Positions 50,188 to 60,675 are shown, counted from the first letter of the stretch. The stretch: DNA of 64,000 nt from Acidobacteriaceae bacterium (GCA_003151155.1 PLWX01000105.1:365-64364), one strand, 5' to 3'. Made by a program: numbers and translations. The notes: a model not told the origin generated them from the letters alone.

Positions 50188-52629
50188 CTACTCGCTTCGC
50201 AACGCCTCCATCGGCTCCGTCGATGCGGCTCTCCGTGCTGGAAACCAGGCTGCAAACAATCCTGTTACCACGAGTAAGATCGACATCGCCACCAGGGTCT
50301 TCGGATCACCTGCAGCCACTCCAAACAAGAGGCTGCTCATCAATCTTCCTCCGGCAATCGATGCCGCAATCCCGACCACCAACCCAACCCCTACCAGCAA
50401 TCCCGCTTCACGCAGCACCATCGCGAGAATATCGCTGCGCTGCGCTCCCAGCGCCATACGCACTCCAATCTCTTTCGTCTGTCGCGCCACCGTGTACGAC
50501 ATCACCCCGTAAAGCCCGAATGCTCCCAGCAGCAACGCGATGACTCCGAATCCCGACAGCAGCAGCATGTTGAAGCGCTGTTGTGAAACCGAAACACTCA
50601 TCACCTGATCCATGGATGTCATGCCGGCGATCGGTATCTGCGCGGTGTCAAGAAACACCTGCCGCAACGGAGCTGCGAGATTTACTTGCGACGACTTCAT
50701 CCGCACCAGCCAACTCATTCCGTAGATACGCCCTTCCAGGCGCGCCATCGAGTCGGGAAGCTGTCCCGACGGCAAGTACATCGCTGTCGGAGCCGGCGCA
50801 TCCAGCCCGAGCTGTTTCACGTTGCCCACCACGCCCACGATCTCGCGCACCGGATCCTCAAACTCCGGCCCCATTGCCTTGCCGATCACGATGTGCTGCC
50901 CGATCGGATTCCCGCCCGGGAAATAGGTCTTCGCGAACTGCTCATTGACGATCAGCACCGGCGCCGAAGCCTTGGTGTCCGAGGTTGTAAAGGCTCGACC
51001 CGCGACCACGGGAATTTTCAACGCTGAAAAATAACCCGCGGTGATCGGAATATATTTTTCGTCAAAGTCGTGATCCTGTTCACCGGTACGCCCAATGATG
51101 TCAAAGGGAAGATCGGGCACGATCTGCGTCGGCGGATTGATCACCGCCGCCGCCGACTCCACGCCCGGCAGCGCCTCCGTTCGCGCTGCGAGTTGCTTTA
51201 GTGTCTGCCCGAATACCGCGGAGTTTGCCGTCTGCGCGTCCGTGAAGCCCGTCTTGAACGTCACTACATTTGTCGCATCGAAACCCGCCGACGAATGTAC
51301 CAGCTTCCAAAAGCTCGTCAGCAATAACGCCGCCGCCACAAGCAACACCAGCGACATTGCTACTTAGCCCACCACCAGCGCGCGTTGTGCCGGAATTTTT
51401 CCGCCCGCCACCTGCGTCGGATTCATGCGCAATGAATCGTTAAGTTCTGCCCGCCGCGCTTCCAGCACTGGCACGAAGCTGAACAGCAAAGCGCAGCCAA
51501 TCGCCAGCGCGGCAACAAATACGATTCCGGTACCACCGATATTCAACACCGCGAATTGCGGCAAATGAATCGGGCTGAGATGCAACAGCACCGGCGTCGC
51601 AATCTGCGCCAGCATCGCCCCCAGAGTTCCGCCGAGTGCACACAGCAACAGGTTCTCTACCAGCATCTGTTGCAGCAACCGGCCACCGGTAGCACCGAGT
51701 GCAACCCGCAGGCTCATCTCGCGTCGTCGCGAAATCGAACGCGTCATCAGCAGGCTGAGAATATTCGCGGCGACGATCACCAGCAGCAGTCCCACTGCCC
51801 CCATCAGGATGCGCAGTGCTGGCTTCACCTGCCCGATCAGCGAAACGTGGTAGTCCCACACATGCACCGACTCCTGCGCCGACCACAGTTTCGGATACGT
51901 TTCTTTCAGCAGCAGCAGGGTATGTTTCAGATCTTCCTGCGCCATCCCCGAAGTGACCCCAGACTTTAGCCTCGCCACCACGTTGAAATCATTGTCATAA
52001 TTTTCCGGGTTCTCCGCGATCGGCAGCGGCAGCCACACATCGACTTTCGCATCCAGCCGAAACTTCGGGTTTGCAACTCCCACGACCGTGTATTTGGAAT
52101 TCCCCAGCGTAATCGCGCGCCCCACGATCTTAGGATCGCCGCCAAACTGATTGCGCCAGGTTGCATCGCTCAGCACGGCGACGCCGGCCGCACCATGCTC
52201 CATGTCGGCCGGCGTGAACCCATGGCCAAGCACCGGCTCCATCTCAAAAACGTGAAAGAAACTCGAAGTCACTCCTAATGCCTGCAATGGAACTGCGGTC
52301 TGCTGCTCCATCAGGTTGATGTTGTGCGGAAAATAGTCGTAACCGGCCATCGACTCGAAGCTTCGATTCGTCCGGTTCATGAAAAGAATCTTGGTGCCGG
52401 AATACGCTGGGCTGTCCTCGGTACTACCGGCATACCGCCGCGCGATGCGCACCAGTTGTTGGCTGTGTGGGAACGGCAATGGCCGCAGGATCACACCATA
52501 CAAAATCAGGAAGACGGTCAGGTTCGCGCCGATTCCCAGCGCGAGCGTCAGAATCGCCGAAATCGCAAATCCTGGACTGCGCAGCAGGTGTCGCACCGCA
52601 TACCGCACATCCTGCTTGATCCTCGCCAT
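50188..52629 (-). pseudogene. ADOP/MacB-type ABC permease, interrupted by an in-frame TAA
   Basis: The combined frame is 814 codons and matches acidobacterial duplicated orphan permeases: start MARIKQDVRYAVRHLLRSPGF, MacB-like periplasmic domain, RREMSLRVALGATGGRLLQQML, and the second copy KEIGVRMALGAQRSDILAMVLREAG (in pieces). Codon 422 (51364-51366) is TAA where related sequences read ...RALVVGQVAMSLVLL, a CAA-to-TAA change. The ATG at 51357, three codons later, could restart a second protein of 389 aa. No ATPase partner is nearby, typical for this family. Possibly a base error. Confidence 0.8.
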
Positions 52630-53001
52630 CCCCCATCACCTCCAACCTTATCCGAGCACTTGCATCACCGCTTCACACATCTGCAAGCATCTGGTTCCGT
52701 AGGGCTAATCTATTTTGAGGGCGGCGAAACTGGAACGGCATCGTCCGTTCGTGGGCGAAACTGTCCAAGTGTGAACAGCAAAATTGAGTTCAGGGATGAC
52801 GCTTGGATTCGCAGGCGACATCTCGCGCTTCGGATGATCCCCTCCAATCCCCGATCGCGGATGCCGCCTGCGAACTGTTTTGGCCTCGCCCAAGTGGCGT
52901 GGCTGGCCGTCCATCGCGACGGCCATCTCTGCTGCCCGGCCTTGCGCCGGACCCACCTAATGCTCTCGCAATTTTGCTGCGACGCAGCATAAATCTATGC
53001 T
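52630..53001. other. Gap without recognised gene
   Basis: 372 bp between the permease start and the end of the hemerythrin genes. Open frames here lack family similarity, Shine-Dalgarno and sensible composition. I see nothing supportable. Confidence 0.5.
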
Positions 53002-53469
53002 CTACGCCGATACCGTTATCGGAATGGAACAGTTTTCCGCCGCCCCGCCGACCTTGCCCAGGTTCTCCTCCACCGCATTTTCCTGCAGCCACAACGAAAA
53101 CTGTCCGTCCTGCTCGTCGAGATGCCGGGCAATCCATTCTCGCTCGAAATTCAACAGTTCTGCGAACTGCTCCGTACGACGGAACCGCAACTTCGTCTGC
53201 AAGCGCAAAATGCCATCGGTAAATTCCCGGTGCATCTCGCGATGTTTCCCCAGCCCTGGATACTCCGCGCCTTCCATGATCATCTCTTCGTCGGAGAAAT
53301 GAATTCTGGCGTGCAGTGTCAGCGCCGCCGCTAACCGCCGCAATTCTCTCGCTGGTTGCTTCTCGATCAGCGCTGCTTGCATCCCGACCAGCAACTCCAC
53401 CAGCCGACGGTGCTGCGCATCGAGATGCGACACTCCCACTTCCAGCTCTTCACGCCGTCGCCGAGCCAT
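53002..53469 (-). CDS. Bacteriohemerythrin-like protein, second copy
   Basis: A 155-aa four-helix hemerythrin. The diiron ligands are LDAQH (His), RIHFSDEE (His/Glu), HREMH (two His) and HLDEQDGQ (His, Asp). It could bind O2 or sense it. The start is the ATG at 53469; the open frame continues to 53922, but that part is antiparallel to nothing and only shadows the first hemerythrin in another frame. It lies 26 bp after the first copy. Confidence 0.85.
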   Translation of the reverse strand: MARRRREELEVGVSHLDAQHRRLVELLVGMQAALIEKQPARELRRLAAALTLHARIHFSDEEMIMEGAEYPGLGKHREMHREFTDGILRLQTKLRFRRTEQFAELLNFEREWIARHLDEQDGQFSLWLQENAVEENLGKVGGAAENCSIPITVSA

Positions 53470-53495
53470 CTCGTTCAACCGCCCTTCGCCGCACG

Positions 53496-53885
53496 TCAGT
53501 GTTGCTTTAACCAACTGCCATATTGCGTGTCTTGCGTCAGAATGTGCTTCGCCAGCCACGACTTGAGGAATTCCATGATGTCGATCGTCAGCACGGAAAC
53601 CCCTGCCTGCAGCTTCGTCTCGATATCCTGCACCTGCCTGGCGAAATCCACGTGCAGCACACGATGCGCTGCCAGCATCGGGTACCCCCGTGTCTTCAGC
53701 ATCAACTCCTCCTGTAGAAAGTGCGTGCGCGTGTAGGCCACTATCTCCGACAAGATCGATCGCTGCAGGTCCTGCGCCTTTCCGGCTAGCATCGCCTCGT
53801 GCAACCGGTTCAATATCCCAATCCACTTCAGATGTTGCGCATCCATCTCCGCAACGCCAACGCTGTACTTGTTTTCCCAATTCAT
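53496..53885 (-). CDS. Bacteriohemerythrin, first copy
   Basis: A 129-aa protein starting MNWENKYSVGVAEMDAQH, the standard bacteriohemerythrin N-terminus. Ligands: MDAQH, THFLQEE, HRVLH and KHILTQDTQ. ATG at 53885; a TTG at 53900 in frame is an alternative. Co-transcribed with the second copy, from which it differs clearly, so the duplication is old. Confidence 0.9.
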   Translation of the reverse strand: MNWENKYSVGVAEMDAQHLKWIGILNRLHEAMLAGKAQDLQRSILSEIVAYTRTHFLQEELMLKTRGYPMLAAHRVLHVDFARQVQDIETKLQAGVSVLTIDIMEFLKSWLAKHILTQDTQYGSWLKQH

Positions 53886-54040
53886 GAGTGCCACGATCAA
53901 TCTCCTGTTCTTCCAACTTCATCGACTCGCGTTGCGATAACTTTAGGCACCCACCGTGAAGTTTTCCCTCCCGCGTCGCACCCGCCTGCTCCTCGTCACC
54001 AATTACACTGGAACTAGTTCCTCACTCGGAGAAACCAGCC

Positions 54041-55054
54041 ATGGCCATCGAAAAAGTCCGCTTCGGGATCGCCGGATTTGGCTTACATGCGGTCAAGCGC
54101 CTCATGCCGGCCTTCGCCATCGCGGAACATAGTATCGTCACCGCGATCTCCCGCCGCGACCCAGAGCACGCCCGCGCCTCCGCGGAACAGTTCCGCATCC
54201 CGCATGCTTTTACTTCTACTGCCGATCTCGCTCGATGTCCCGATGTCGACGCTGTTTTCGTCGCTACCCCTGACGCTCTCCATCTCGCCGACGTCACCAC
54301 GGCTCTGCGTGCCGGCAAGCCGGTGCTCTGCGAGAAGCCCATGGCAATGAATGTTGCGGAAGTCGAACAGATGATTGCCGCGGCCAAGGCTGCCGCTCTG
54401 CCACTCGGCGTGGCTCACGTATTTCGCTTTGAAGACAGCACCTGCCGCCTGCGCGATCGCATCCTGCACGGCTGCATTGGACGCCCCGTGCTTGCCCGTG
54501 CCGAGTTCTGCTATCCCGCTTTCGAAAGCGCCCGCACCTGGATCACCGACGCCACCCTCGCCACCGGTGGCCCTATCGCGGATGTCGGCGTGCACTGCAT
54601 TGACGCCCTCCGCTTCATCCTCAATGACGAAGTCGTCTCCGTGAACTGCAGCGCGGTGCAAGACGAGCGCTCCGGAGAAGTGGATTGCGGAGGCTCCCTC
54701 ACTCTTGAATTCACTCGCAAGACAATTGCAACCGTCAGCGTCTCGGCCCGCGCGCAATATCGCACTCTGCTCGAGTTCACCGGAGAAAATGGCGTTCTCA
54801 CCGCCTTCGATGGTCTCAACGTCGAGCGCCCTGTCACTCTGGAATTTCGACCTTCCGCCGATCCACGGCAGGTCGAGAAGGAAGAAGTCTCGAATCTTCT
54901 CGCCTACACGCGGCAACTCGATGCCTTCGCCCTGGCCGTTAGCGGCCACGCGCCCTTTCCCGCCCCTGCGGAAGAAGGCCTCCGCAACCAGCAGGTGCTC
55001 GACGCCGCTTACCGCAGCTGGCGCACCGGCACTCGTCAGGCACTCATTTCATAG
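54041..55054 (+). CDS. Gfo/Idh/MocA family NAD(P)-dependent oxidoreductase
   Basis: A 337-aa protein with an N-terminal Rossmann fold (VRFGIAGFGLHAVKRLMPAF), the conserved AVFVATPDALHLADVTTAL and LCEKPMAMNVAEVEQMI (the EKP motif), and the C-terminal substrate domain with GGPIADVGVHCIDALRF. Substrates of the family are sugars and inositols. GGAG lies 9 bp before the ATG. It is a single gene. Confidence 0.9.
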   Translation: MAIEKVRFGIAGFGLHAVKRLMPAFAIAEHSIVTAISRRDPEHARASAEQFRIPHAFTSTADLARCPDVDAVFVATPDALHLADVTTALRAGKPVLCEKPMAMNVAEVEQMIAAAKAAALPLGVAHVFRFEDSTCRLRDRILHGCIGRPVLARAEFCYPAFESARTWITDATLATGGPIADVGVHCIDALRFILNDEVVSVNCSAVQDERSGEVDCGGSLTLEFTRKTIATVSVSARAQYRTLLEFTGENGVLTAFDGLNVERPVTLEFRPSADPRQVEKEEVSNLLAYTRQLDAFALAVSGHAPFPAPAEEGLRNQQVLDAAYRSWRTGTRQALIS

Positions 55055-55316
55055 TTGCACCTTCTCGCAACTTTTCAACTGTGTGCAACTCGGGAATTGT
55101 AAGTTGCACGATCGTGTAGTGCCTCGGCACCTTCTATCGATGACCTGTTTACGAAATTTTGCGTCTAATAGCTACTAAGGTTAAGACGTCTCCCAAGGCT
55201 CAACGAGTGGTTTCAGGATTTATTAACAGACTCGTCATCCTTCGTTCATCTCGCGGGGCATCCTCTTACCTTACTATTGTCCTGAACCGTACTGGCCGGC
55301 GGGATGGATTCGCAAG

Positions 55317-55625
55317 ATGAGGGAACCTGTCGTGTTGAGACAAGCTGGTGTCGCGGAACTCCGAACCACGTTGGAACAGAAACTGACTTCTATCGATGCA
55401 CAACGTTTGGAATTGAAATACGAAGACGCGGGAAAACTCCCCGCTGCTGCCATTGTTCGCGTCGAAGGTGTGGAACTGCGATTGGAAAAAGATTACTTTG
55501 ACGGCTGTTGGACGATCGCTACCAACGAGCGTTCTCCACGTCTTCTCGATCGCCTAGAAGAAAATCAACTCGGATCGAGAATGCTATTCATGCTCGAACA
55601 GAGCGTCGCACAACTCAGAAGCTAG
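55317..55625 (+). CDS. Hypothetical protein
   Basis: A 102-aa soluble protein rich in Leu, Glu and Arg (LRTTLEQKLTSIDAQRLELKYEDAG and RLLDRLEENQLGSRMLFMLEQ, in pieces). Composition is protein-like. No family recognised. Start at the ATG 55317; another frame from 55304 overlaps but has an implausible composition. Confidence 0.5.
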   Translation: MREPVVLRQAGVAELRTTLEQKLTSIDAQRLELKYEDAGKLPAAAIVRVEGVELRLEKDYFDGCWTIATNERSPRLLDRLEENQLGSRMLFMLEQSVAQLRS

Positions 55626-55771
55626 CGATAGCGGAGCTCCTGTTTATCGTCGCTGCTGCGTGCAAGAACCTTTTCTACCGTCTCTGATACCTGTTCCAGG
55701 AACGTTGGCAAAAATGCCCAGCGTTCGTCTTTACGTGGCGGTACTTGCAAGATCTGTTCGCTCACTAACAT
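55622..55771 (-). CDS. Possible 49-aa small protein
   Basis: ATG at 55771 has GGAG 6 bp upstream, and the product (MLVSEQILQVPPRKDERW at its start, then FLPTFLEQVSETVEKVLA) looks like a short helix-forming peptide. It is convergent with the preceding hypothetical gene and overlaps its last bases. Weak evidence. Confidence 0.25.
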   Translation of the reverse strand: MLVSEQILQVPPRKDERWAFLPTFLEQVSETVEKVLARSSDDKQELRYR

Positions 55772-55906
55772 CCGAAACTCCGTCGAGCACTTTTGGGGAG
55801 GGCTCCGAACACGATTGGGGAATCGTGTCGCTCTTAAACTTTGCAAGAGCTATGCCATTTCTCGATCCCAGTCGCCAGGGCGTAAATTCAACAACTTAGA
55901 GACTAT

Positions 55907-55933
55907 AAAAAGGGGCTCGGACGCCTCCTTTTC
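55907..55933 (-). terminator. Terminator after the aldo-keto reductase pair
   Basis: On the minus strand AAAAGGAG pairs with CCCCTTTT around a GC-rich loop, followed by a TTTTTATAG tract. It lies about 45 bp after the end of the reductase genes. Confidence 0.6.
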
Positions 55934-55975
55934 CGATTTTCATCCAGCCCGGCATCCAGAATTCAGACGCTAACC

Positions 55976-57028
55976 CTACGCCGGCAACTCCGTATCCGGT
56001 GGATATTCGTGCTGTTTCCTGCCCTCGGCGCCGTCATACATCTTGGTCGTCTTGAACCGCTCATAGCGTCCGTCCGCCGCCCAATACTTCACCTTATCCC
56101 GTAGCGCCTGCATCTCGTGCGACGACATCGGTTGGAAATTCCCCGCGATCTCCAGGTTCTGTTCCAGCACCTCCATCGATTCCATCCCGCTGATGGTTGT
56201 CGCCACCGGAAGGCTCATCGCATAGCGCAGCGCCTCTTCTGGCTTTGCCACGCCGTTACTCACAATCTCCCCGCTTCCCCCCATGCTCTTCATGCCGAGC
56301 GGCGCAATTCCGCGCTTCTGCAACTCCGGCAACACTTGTAGTTCGAAGCTGCGGAACGTTGCGTCCAGGCAGTTCAACGGCATCTGCACCGTGTCGAAAG
56401 GAAAATCGTGCGACAGCATCTTGAGATGGATTCGCGGATGTTTGTGGCCGGTGAAACCAATCGCGCGAACCTTGCCTTGTTGTTTTGCCATCAACAACGC
56501 TTCCGCCGCGCCACCAGATGCGAAGATGAGGTCTGGATCGTTTTCGTAAACCACTTCGTGAATCTGCCACACGTCCAGGTGATCGGTCTGCAGCCTGCGT
56601 AGCGATTGCTCCAGCATGCGCATGGCAACTTCTTTGCTGCGGCCGTGGGTGCAGCACTTGGTCATCAGCACTACCTGGTCGCGCTTCCCTTTCAGCGCCT
56701 GTCCCATGTACTCCTCGCTCTGGCCATCGTGATAGTCCCACGCGTTATCGAAGAACGTGATACCCGCATCGATCGCCCTCGCCACCAATTCCATCGCCTC
56801 CTTTTGTGTCTTCGCGGAGCCGAGATGGTACCCACCCAATCCGAGTGCCGAAACTTCAATGCCCGTCTTCCCCAGCAGACGCTTCGGAATCGTGCCAACG
56901 CTTTTCTTCTCCAAGTTCGACTCCTGTGCCATAGCTTTCACGCTCCCCGGTACCAGGCTTCCCGCGCCTACCTGCGCGGCGCCTTTCAAAAACGAACGTC
57001 GATTGAACTCATACTTGCTGTCCCCCAT
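55976..57028 (-). CDS. Aldo-keto reductase with Tat signal
   Basis: A 350-aa protein. The N-terminus NRRSFLKGAAQVGAGSLVPG is a twin-arginine export signal. The reductase barrel shows LGLGGYHLG, FFDNAWDY (catalytic Asp/Tyr region), MTKCCTHGR (Lys) and TDHLDVWQIHEV. It probably acts in the periplasm on an unknown carbonyl compound. Its ATG overlaps the stop of the upstream paralog (TGATG). Confidence 0.87.
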   Translation of the reverse strand: MGDSKYEFNRRSFLKGAAQVGAGSLVPGSVKAMAQESNLEKKSVGTIPKRLLGKTGIEVSALGLGGYHLGSAKTQKEAMELVARAIDAGITFFDNAWDYHDGQSEEYMGQALKGKRDQVVLMTKCCTHGRSKEVAMRMLEQSLRRLQTDHLDVWQIHEVVYENDPDLIFASGGAAEALLMAKQQGKVRAIGFTGHKHPRIHLKMLSHDFPFDTVQMPLNCLDATFRSFELQVLPELQKRGIAPLGMKSMGGSGEIVSNGVAKPEEALRYAMSLPVATTISGMESMEVLEQNLEIAGNFQPMSSHEMQALRDKVKYWAADGRYERFKTTKMYDGAEGRKQHEYPPDTELPA

Positions 57029-58022
57029 CACTTCGCCTCTGGGAACGGACGTCCGGTATTCTCAGTGGCTTTCATCATCTCCTTCACTTCTACCGACTGC
57101 ATATCGAGTGGAAAATCGTGCGCCATGCGTGCCTCAGGATTATCGAACCTCAACGAAACCTTGTAGAGTTCGTAACGCCCATCCCCTGAATATGGCTTCA
57201 CTCGTTCGCGCAGTTCATCCATCTGCTGCGCCGACCATGGCTGGAATCCGCTCGCTACTTTGATTGCCTGGTCCAGCGCTTCCTGGTTGTCGAAGCCCGT
57301 AATCATCGTCGTCACCCCGTCCAGGCTCATCGCATAGCGCAGCGCTTCTTCGCCGCTCAACACTCCGCGCTTGACGGCATCCCCGTGCCCATTGATCGGC
57401 TTCATTCCCAGCGCTGCAATCCCTCGCTTTTTCAACTCCGGCACCACGTTCATTTCAAAGCTGCGGTAGTTGTGATCGAAAGCGTTGAGCGGCATCTGCA
57501 CGGAATCGAAGGGAAACCCCGTCTTCAACATTGCCAGGTGAATGTCCGGATCTTTGTGACCCGTGAATCCGACGAAGCGGACTTTGCCCTGCTCCTTCGC
57601 CTTGCGCAGCGCCTCCGCCGCGCCATTCGGACGAATGAACAACTCGGGATCGTTGTCGAACGACACTCCGTGGATCTGCCAGAGATCGAGGTGATCGGTT
57701 TGAGTCGATTGAGCGACTGCTCCAGCATGCGCATCGCAAGATCCGCATCCCGTCCGTGCGTGCAGACCTTCGTCATCAGGAAAACTTTGTCGCGCCGGCC
57801 TTTCAGGCCTTTGCCCATCCAGTCTTCCGTTTTGCCGCGGTGGTATTCCCAGCAGTTATCGAAAAAATTGATTCCCGCGTCCACCGCCTGGTGCACTAAC
57901 TTCACCGCGGTCTTTTCGTCCTGCGCGTCGCCGATATGATGGCCGCCAAATCCGATGCACGAGATCATCGCATCGGCCTTACCAAACTTTCGTCGTGGAA
58001 TTGCCGAGGAGGAATCAGCCAT
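57028..58022 (-). pseudogene. Cytoplasmic aldo-keto reductase paralog with a frameshift
   Basis: The first frame (58022 down to about 57700) codes for MADSSSAIPRRKFGKADAM, IGFGGHHIGDAQDEKTAVK, FFDNCWEY and MTKVCTHGR. After SLNRLK it breaks. The other frame continues TDHLDLWQIHGVSFDNDPEL to 57028, exactly what the neighbouring paralog has (SLRRLQTDHLDVWQIHEV). One A missing in the AAACC at about 57698-57703 would explain it. The 570 bp upstream (58023-58592) hold no gene I can support. Confidence 0.8.
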
Positions 58023-58592
58023 TCTGCCCTTCTACCCGCCTAAAAAAATTAGCGCTGCGAAAAACTGCGCCTGTTTTGCAGAAGATGAAACCGCGAGAGC
58101 AAGAGATGCCAGTGAACGTTCGGTAAGAAGTGTGGTTCAAATGTGAGGCAAGATTTTGTCGTGGCGGTTCATCAGAGCAGTCACGCTCGAAAGCACCGCA
58201 CCTCCGCCCTTGAAGTGCGTTCGAAGGAATCGCTCAACTCCGGCCAGCCATTCTCCGAACACCGCCGTCCCGCTTTTTCTTGTCAAGTCACAAAAATCGC
58301 CGATTTCTCTCCATCCTCCTAAGCGCACGGCAAATATAAGTTTCCAGAAAGTGTCCGGTTTACCCCTCCCACTTCGATATCCTGATAATAGAGGGATACA
58401 GAGCAAAATTGCGGAACCTCCCACTTCAGCTAACCTCAATGTTTTCTATATTTTGGTATCTAACTCGTTTAGATTGAATATTTTGACGGGATTCTTTCGC
58501 TAACCCCAACAAAACAATAGATCGAGGGGAGGGGAGGGGGTACCTCGCCCCGGCCGCTAAGACTTCCCCATAGCGCTATAATTTCCGCGCTC

Positions 58593-59732
58593 ATGAAAGC
58601 CCAAATTTCGGCTGTCCTACTGCTCCTTAGCGCATTCGCCTCAGCTCAAGCTTCCAAACCCCGTGCCCGTGATCTTGGCGTTCCCTTCGACGGCAACCCA
58701 GGAAAATGGAACGCCATCACCGACGTCGCTGGCGTCACCGTCGGTCACAAGACGCTCATCTCTGGCGAAGGCAAACTCGTCGTCGGCCAAGGGCCCGTCC
58801 GTACCGGCGTCACCGCGGTCATTCCGCGCGCGGGTGAGCTGTTCGATCCCGTCTATGCCGCCTGGTTCTCACAGAATGGCAACGGCGAAATGACTGGCAC
58901 CACCTGGGTCGAAGAATCCGGTTTCCTCGACGGCCCGGTCATGATCACCAACACCCACAGCGTCGGCGTAGTACGCGACGCCGTCATTGCCTGGCGCCTG
59001 AAACATCAGCCGCCCAAAATTGTCGAAGACGCATGGTCCCTCCCCGTGGTCGCCGAAACCTGGGACGGCTGGTTGAACGACATCAACGGCTTCCATGTAA
59101 AGCCGGAAGATGCCTTCGCGGCGTTGGACAGCGCGAAGACAGGGCCGGTCACGGAGGGCAATGTTGGCGGCGGGACGGGGATGGTCTGCAACGAGTTCAA
59201 GGGCGGCATTGGGACTGCATCACGGGTGGTGGGTGGCTACACCGTTGGAGTGCTGGTGCAATGCAATTACGGGTTGCGTCCACATCTCCGCATCGCCGGC
59301 GTGCCTGTGGGCAAAGAGATTCCGCAGGAACGCGCCTATAAGCAGGAGACCGGCTCCATCATCGTCGTGGTCGCCACCGACGCGCCATTGATTCCGACGC
59401 AGCTCAAGCGTGTAGCCAAGCGGGTGACCGACGGATTAGGACGGCTCGGCAGCATCTCCGGCAACGGATCAGGCGATATTTTTATCGCGTTCTCCACCGC
59501 CAACCCTCATGCCTACTACGGCGAGAAGCCGGCAACGATCCAGACGCTGCCAAACGACAGCATGGATCCAATCTTCGAAGCCACGGTGCAAGCCACCGAG
59601 GAGGCCGTGGTGAACGCCATGGTGGCAGCGGAAACCATGGTCGGTCGCGACAATCACAAAGTCATCGCCCTTCCGCACGACCAGTTGCGCGAAGTGCTGA
59701 AAAAATACAATCGCCTTGCAAACACACCGTAA
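58593..59732 (+). CDS. P1-family (DmpA/S58) self-processing peptidase, exported
   Basis: A 379-aa protein with a signal peptide (KAQISAVLLLLSAFASAQA). The family blocks are present: WNAITDVAGVTVGHKTL, THSVGVVRDAVIAW, EGNVGGGTGMVCNEFKGGIGTASR in pieces, and the autocleavage site QETG-SIIVVVATDAPL with the N-terminal nucleophile Ser255. Relatives are beta-aminopeptidases or D-Ala/L-aminopeptidases. TATAAT lies exactly 10 bp before the ATG with no Shine-Dalgarno, so the mRNA may be leaderless. Confidence 0.9.
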   Translation: MKAQISAVLLLLSAFASAQASKPRARDLGVPFDGNPGKWNAITDVAGVTVGHKTLISGEGKLVVGQGPVRTGVTAVIPRAGELFDPVYAAWFSQNGNGEMTGTTWVEESGFLDGPVMITNTHSVGVVRDAVIAWRLKHQPPKIVEDAWSLPVVAETWDGWLNDINGFHVKPEDAFAALDSAKTGPVTEGNVGGGTGMVCNEFKGGIGTASRVVGGYTVGVLVQCNYGLRPHLRIAGVPVGKEIPQERAYKQETGSIIVVVATDAPLIPTQLKRVAKRVTDGLGRLGSISGNGSGDIFIAFSTANPHAYYGEKPATIQTLPNDSMDPIFEATVQATEEAVVNAMVAAETMVGRDNHKVIALPHDQLREVLKKYNRLANTP

Positions 59733-59778
59733 ACAAGGTTGTTTTGTCCATCCGGCTGCTCCGGACTACGATAACCGC

Positions 59779-60675
59779 ATGCGCTCCGGCCTCCGCATCG
59801 CCCTTATCCTGCTCGTTCTGTTAACGGTCGCGTTCGCGCAGGTGCACACCAAGCGGCTCATCCTGAAGGATGGCGGCTACCAGCCCGTTCTCGAGTACAA
59901 GGTCGAAGGCGACCGCGTTCACTACAAAAGCGCCGAGCGCTTTGAGTGGGAATACATTCCCGCCGACATGATCGACTGGGACGCAACCAACAAATACAAC
60001 ACCAATCCAGTGAAGAACGACACCTCGCGCCAGTCACGCGACGTCGCTGAAGAGGAAGCCGTCGAGGAGTCGAAGAGCGAAGTCGATGCGCCGACCGTTG
60101 CCCCGCGCCTCCGTCTTCCCGATTCCAATCTCGGAGGCGTCTACCTCCTCGATGAGTTCAAAGGCCGCCCGGAACTCTCCGAGATCGTGCAGAACGGCGC
60201 AGACGTCAACAAGAACACCCGTAAGAATATATTGCGCGCCACCGTGAACCCGGTGGCCACTCGCCACCAGTCGTTTGAATTGCAAGCCGCGCACGCGAGA
60301 GTGCAGTCCCACACCCCCACGCCAACCATCTACCTTTGCGTGGAAAGCGGGGAAAAAACAGTCGATCTCTCCGACCATTACCGGCTCGTACACGTCGATT
60401 CGAACGAGCCAAGGAACACCCGCTCCGTCGGTACGCTCAATGTGAAGATCTCGGGTAAAACTAGCCAGACGCAAAGATTTCTTCCGGCAACCGCGGCGAA
60501 GACGAACGGCGGACCGTGGGTGAAACTTGTACCCAATCAACCGCTGGAACCAGGCGAGTATGCCGTGGTGGAGATGCTCAGCGAAGGCGAAATGAATTTA
60601 TACGTTTGGGATTTCGGAGTGAATCCGTCGGCGCCAGAAAATCTTAACGCAATCAAGCCGCTTCCGACGCGCTAG
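59779..60675 (+). CDS. Exported protein of unknown function
   Basis: A 298-aa protein with a signal peptide (RIALILLVLLTVAFAQ). The first ~70 residues (KRLILKDGGYQPVLEYKVEGDRVHYKSAERFEWEYIP, in pieces) resemble a small beta domain repeatedly found in acidobacterial proteins. An acidic linker follows (EEEAVEESKSEVD), then a beta-rich part. I know no function. The frame from 59716 overlaps the previous gene's end; the ATG at 59779 gives the signal peptide. Confidence 0.7.
   Translation: MRSGLRIALILLVLLTVAFAQVHTKRLILKDGGYQPVLEYKVEGDRVHYKSAERFEWEYIPADMIDWDATNKYNTNPVKNDTSRQSRDVAEEEAVEESKSEVDAPTVAPRLRLPDSNLGGVYLLDEFKGRPELSEIVQNGADVNKNTRKNILRATVNPVATRHQSFELQAAHARVQSHTPTPTIYLCVESGEKTVDLSDHYRLVHVDSNEPRNTRSVGTLNVKISGKTSQTQRFLPATAAKTNGGPWVKLVPNQPLEPGEYAVVEMLSEGEMNLYVWDFGVNPSAPENLNAIKPLPTR

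Noticed and set aside
51364-51366. Recoded stop in the permease
   Set aside because: TAA is not a selenocysteine or pyrrolysine codon, and related permeases have Gln there.
53470-53922. N-terminal extension of the second hemerythrin frame
   Set aside because: It only shadows the first hemerythrin gene in another frame; the real start is the ATG at 53469.
57690-57710. Programmed frameshift in the second aldo-keto reductase
   Set aside because: No slippery heptamer, pseudoknot or stop overlap; a lost A explains it more simply.
58523-58542. G-rich tract as a quadruplex
   Set aside because: Only three long G runs are present; a stable four-run quadruplex needs forced splitting of a run.
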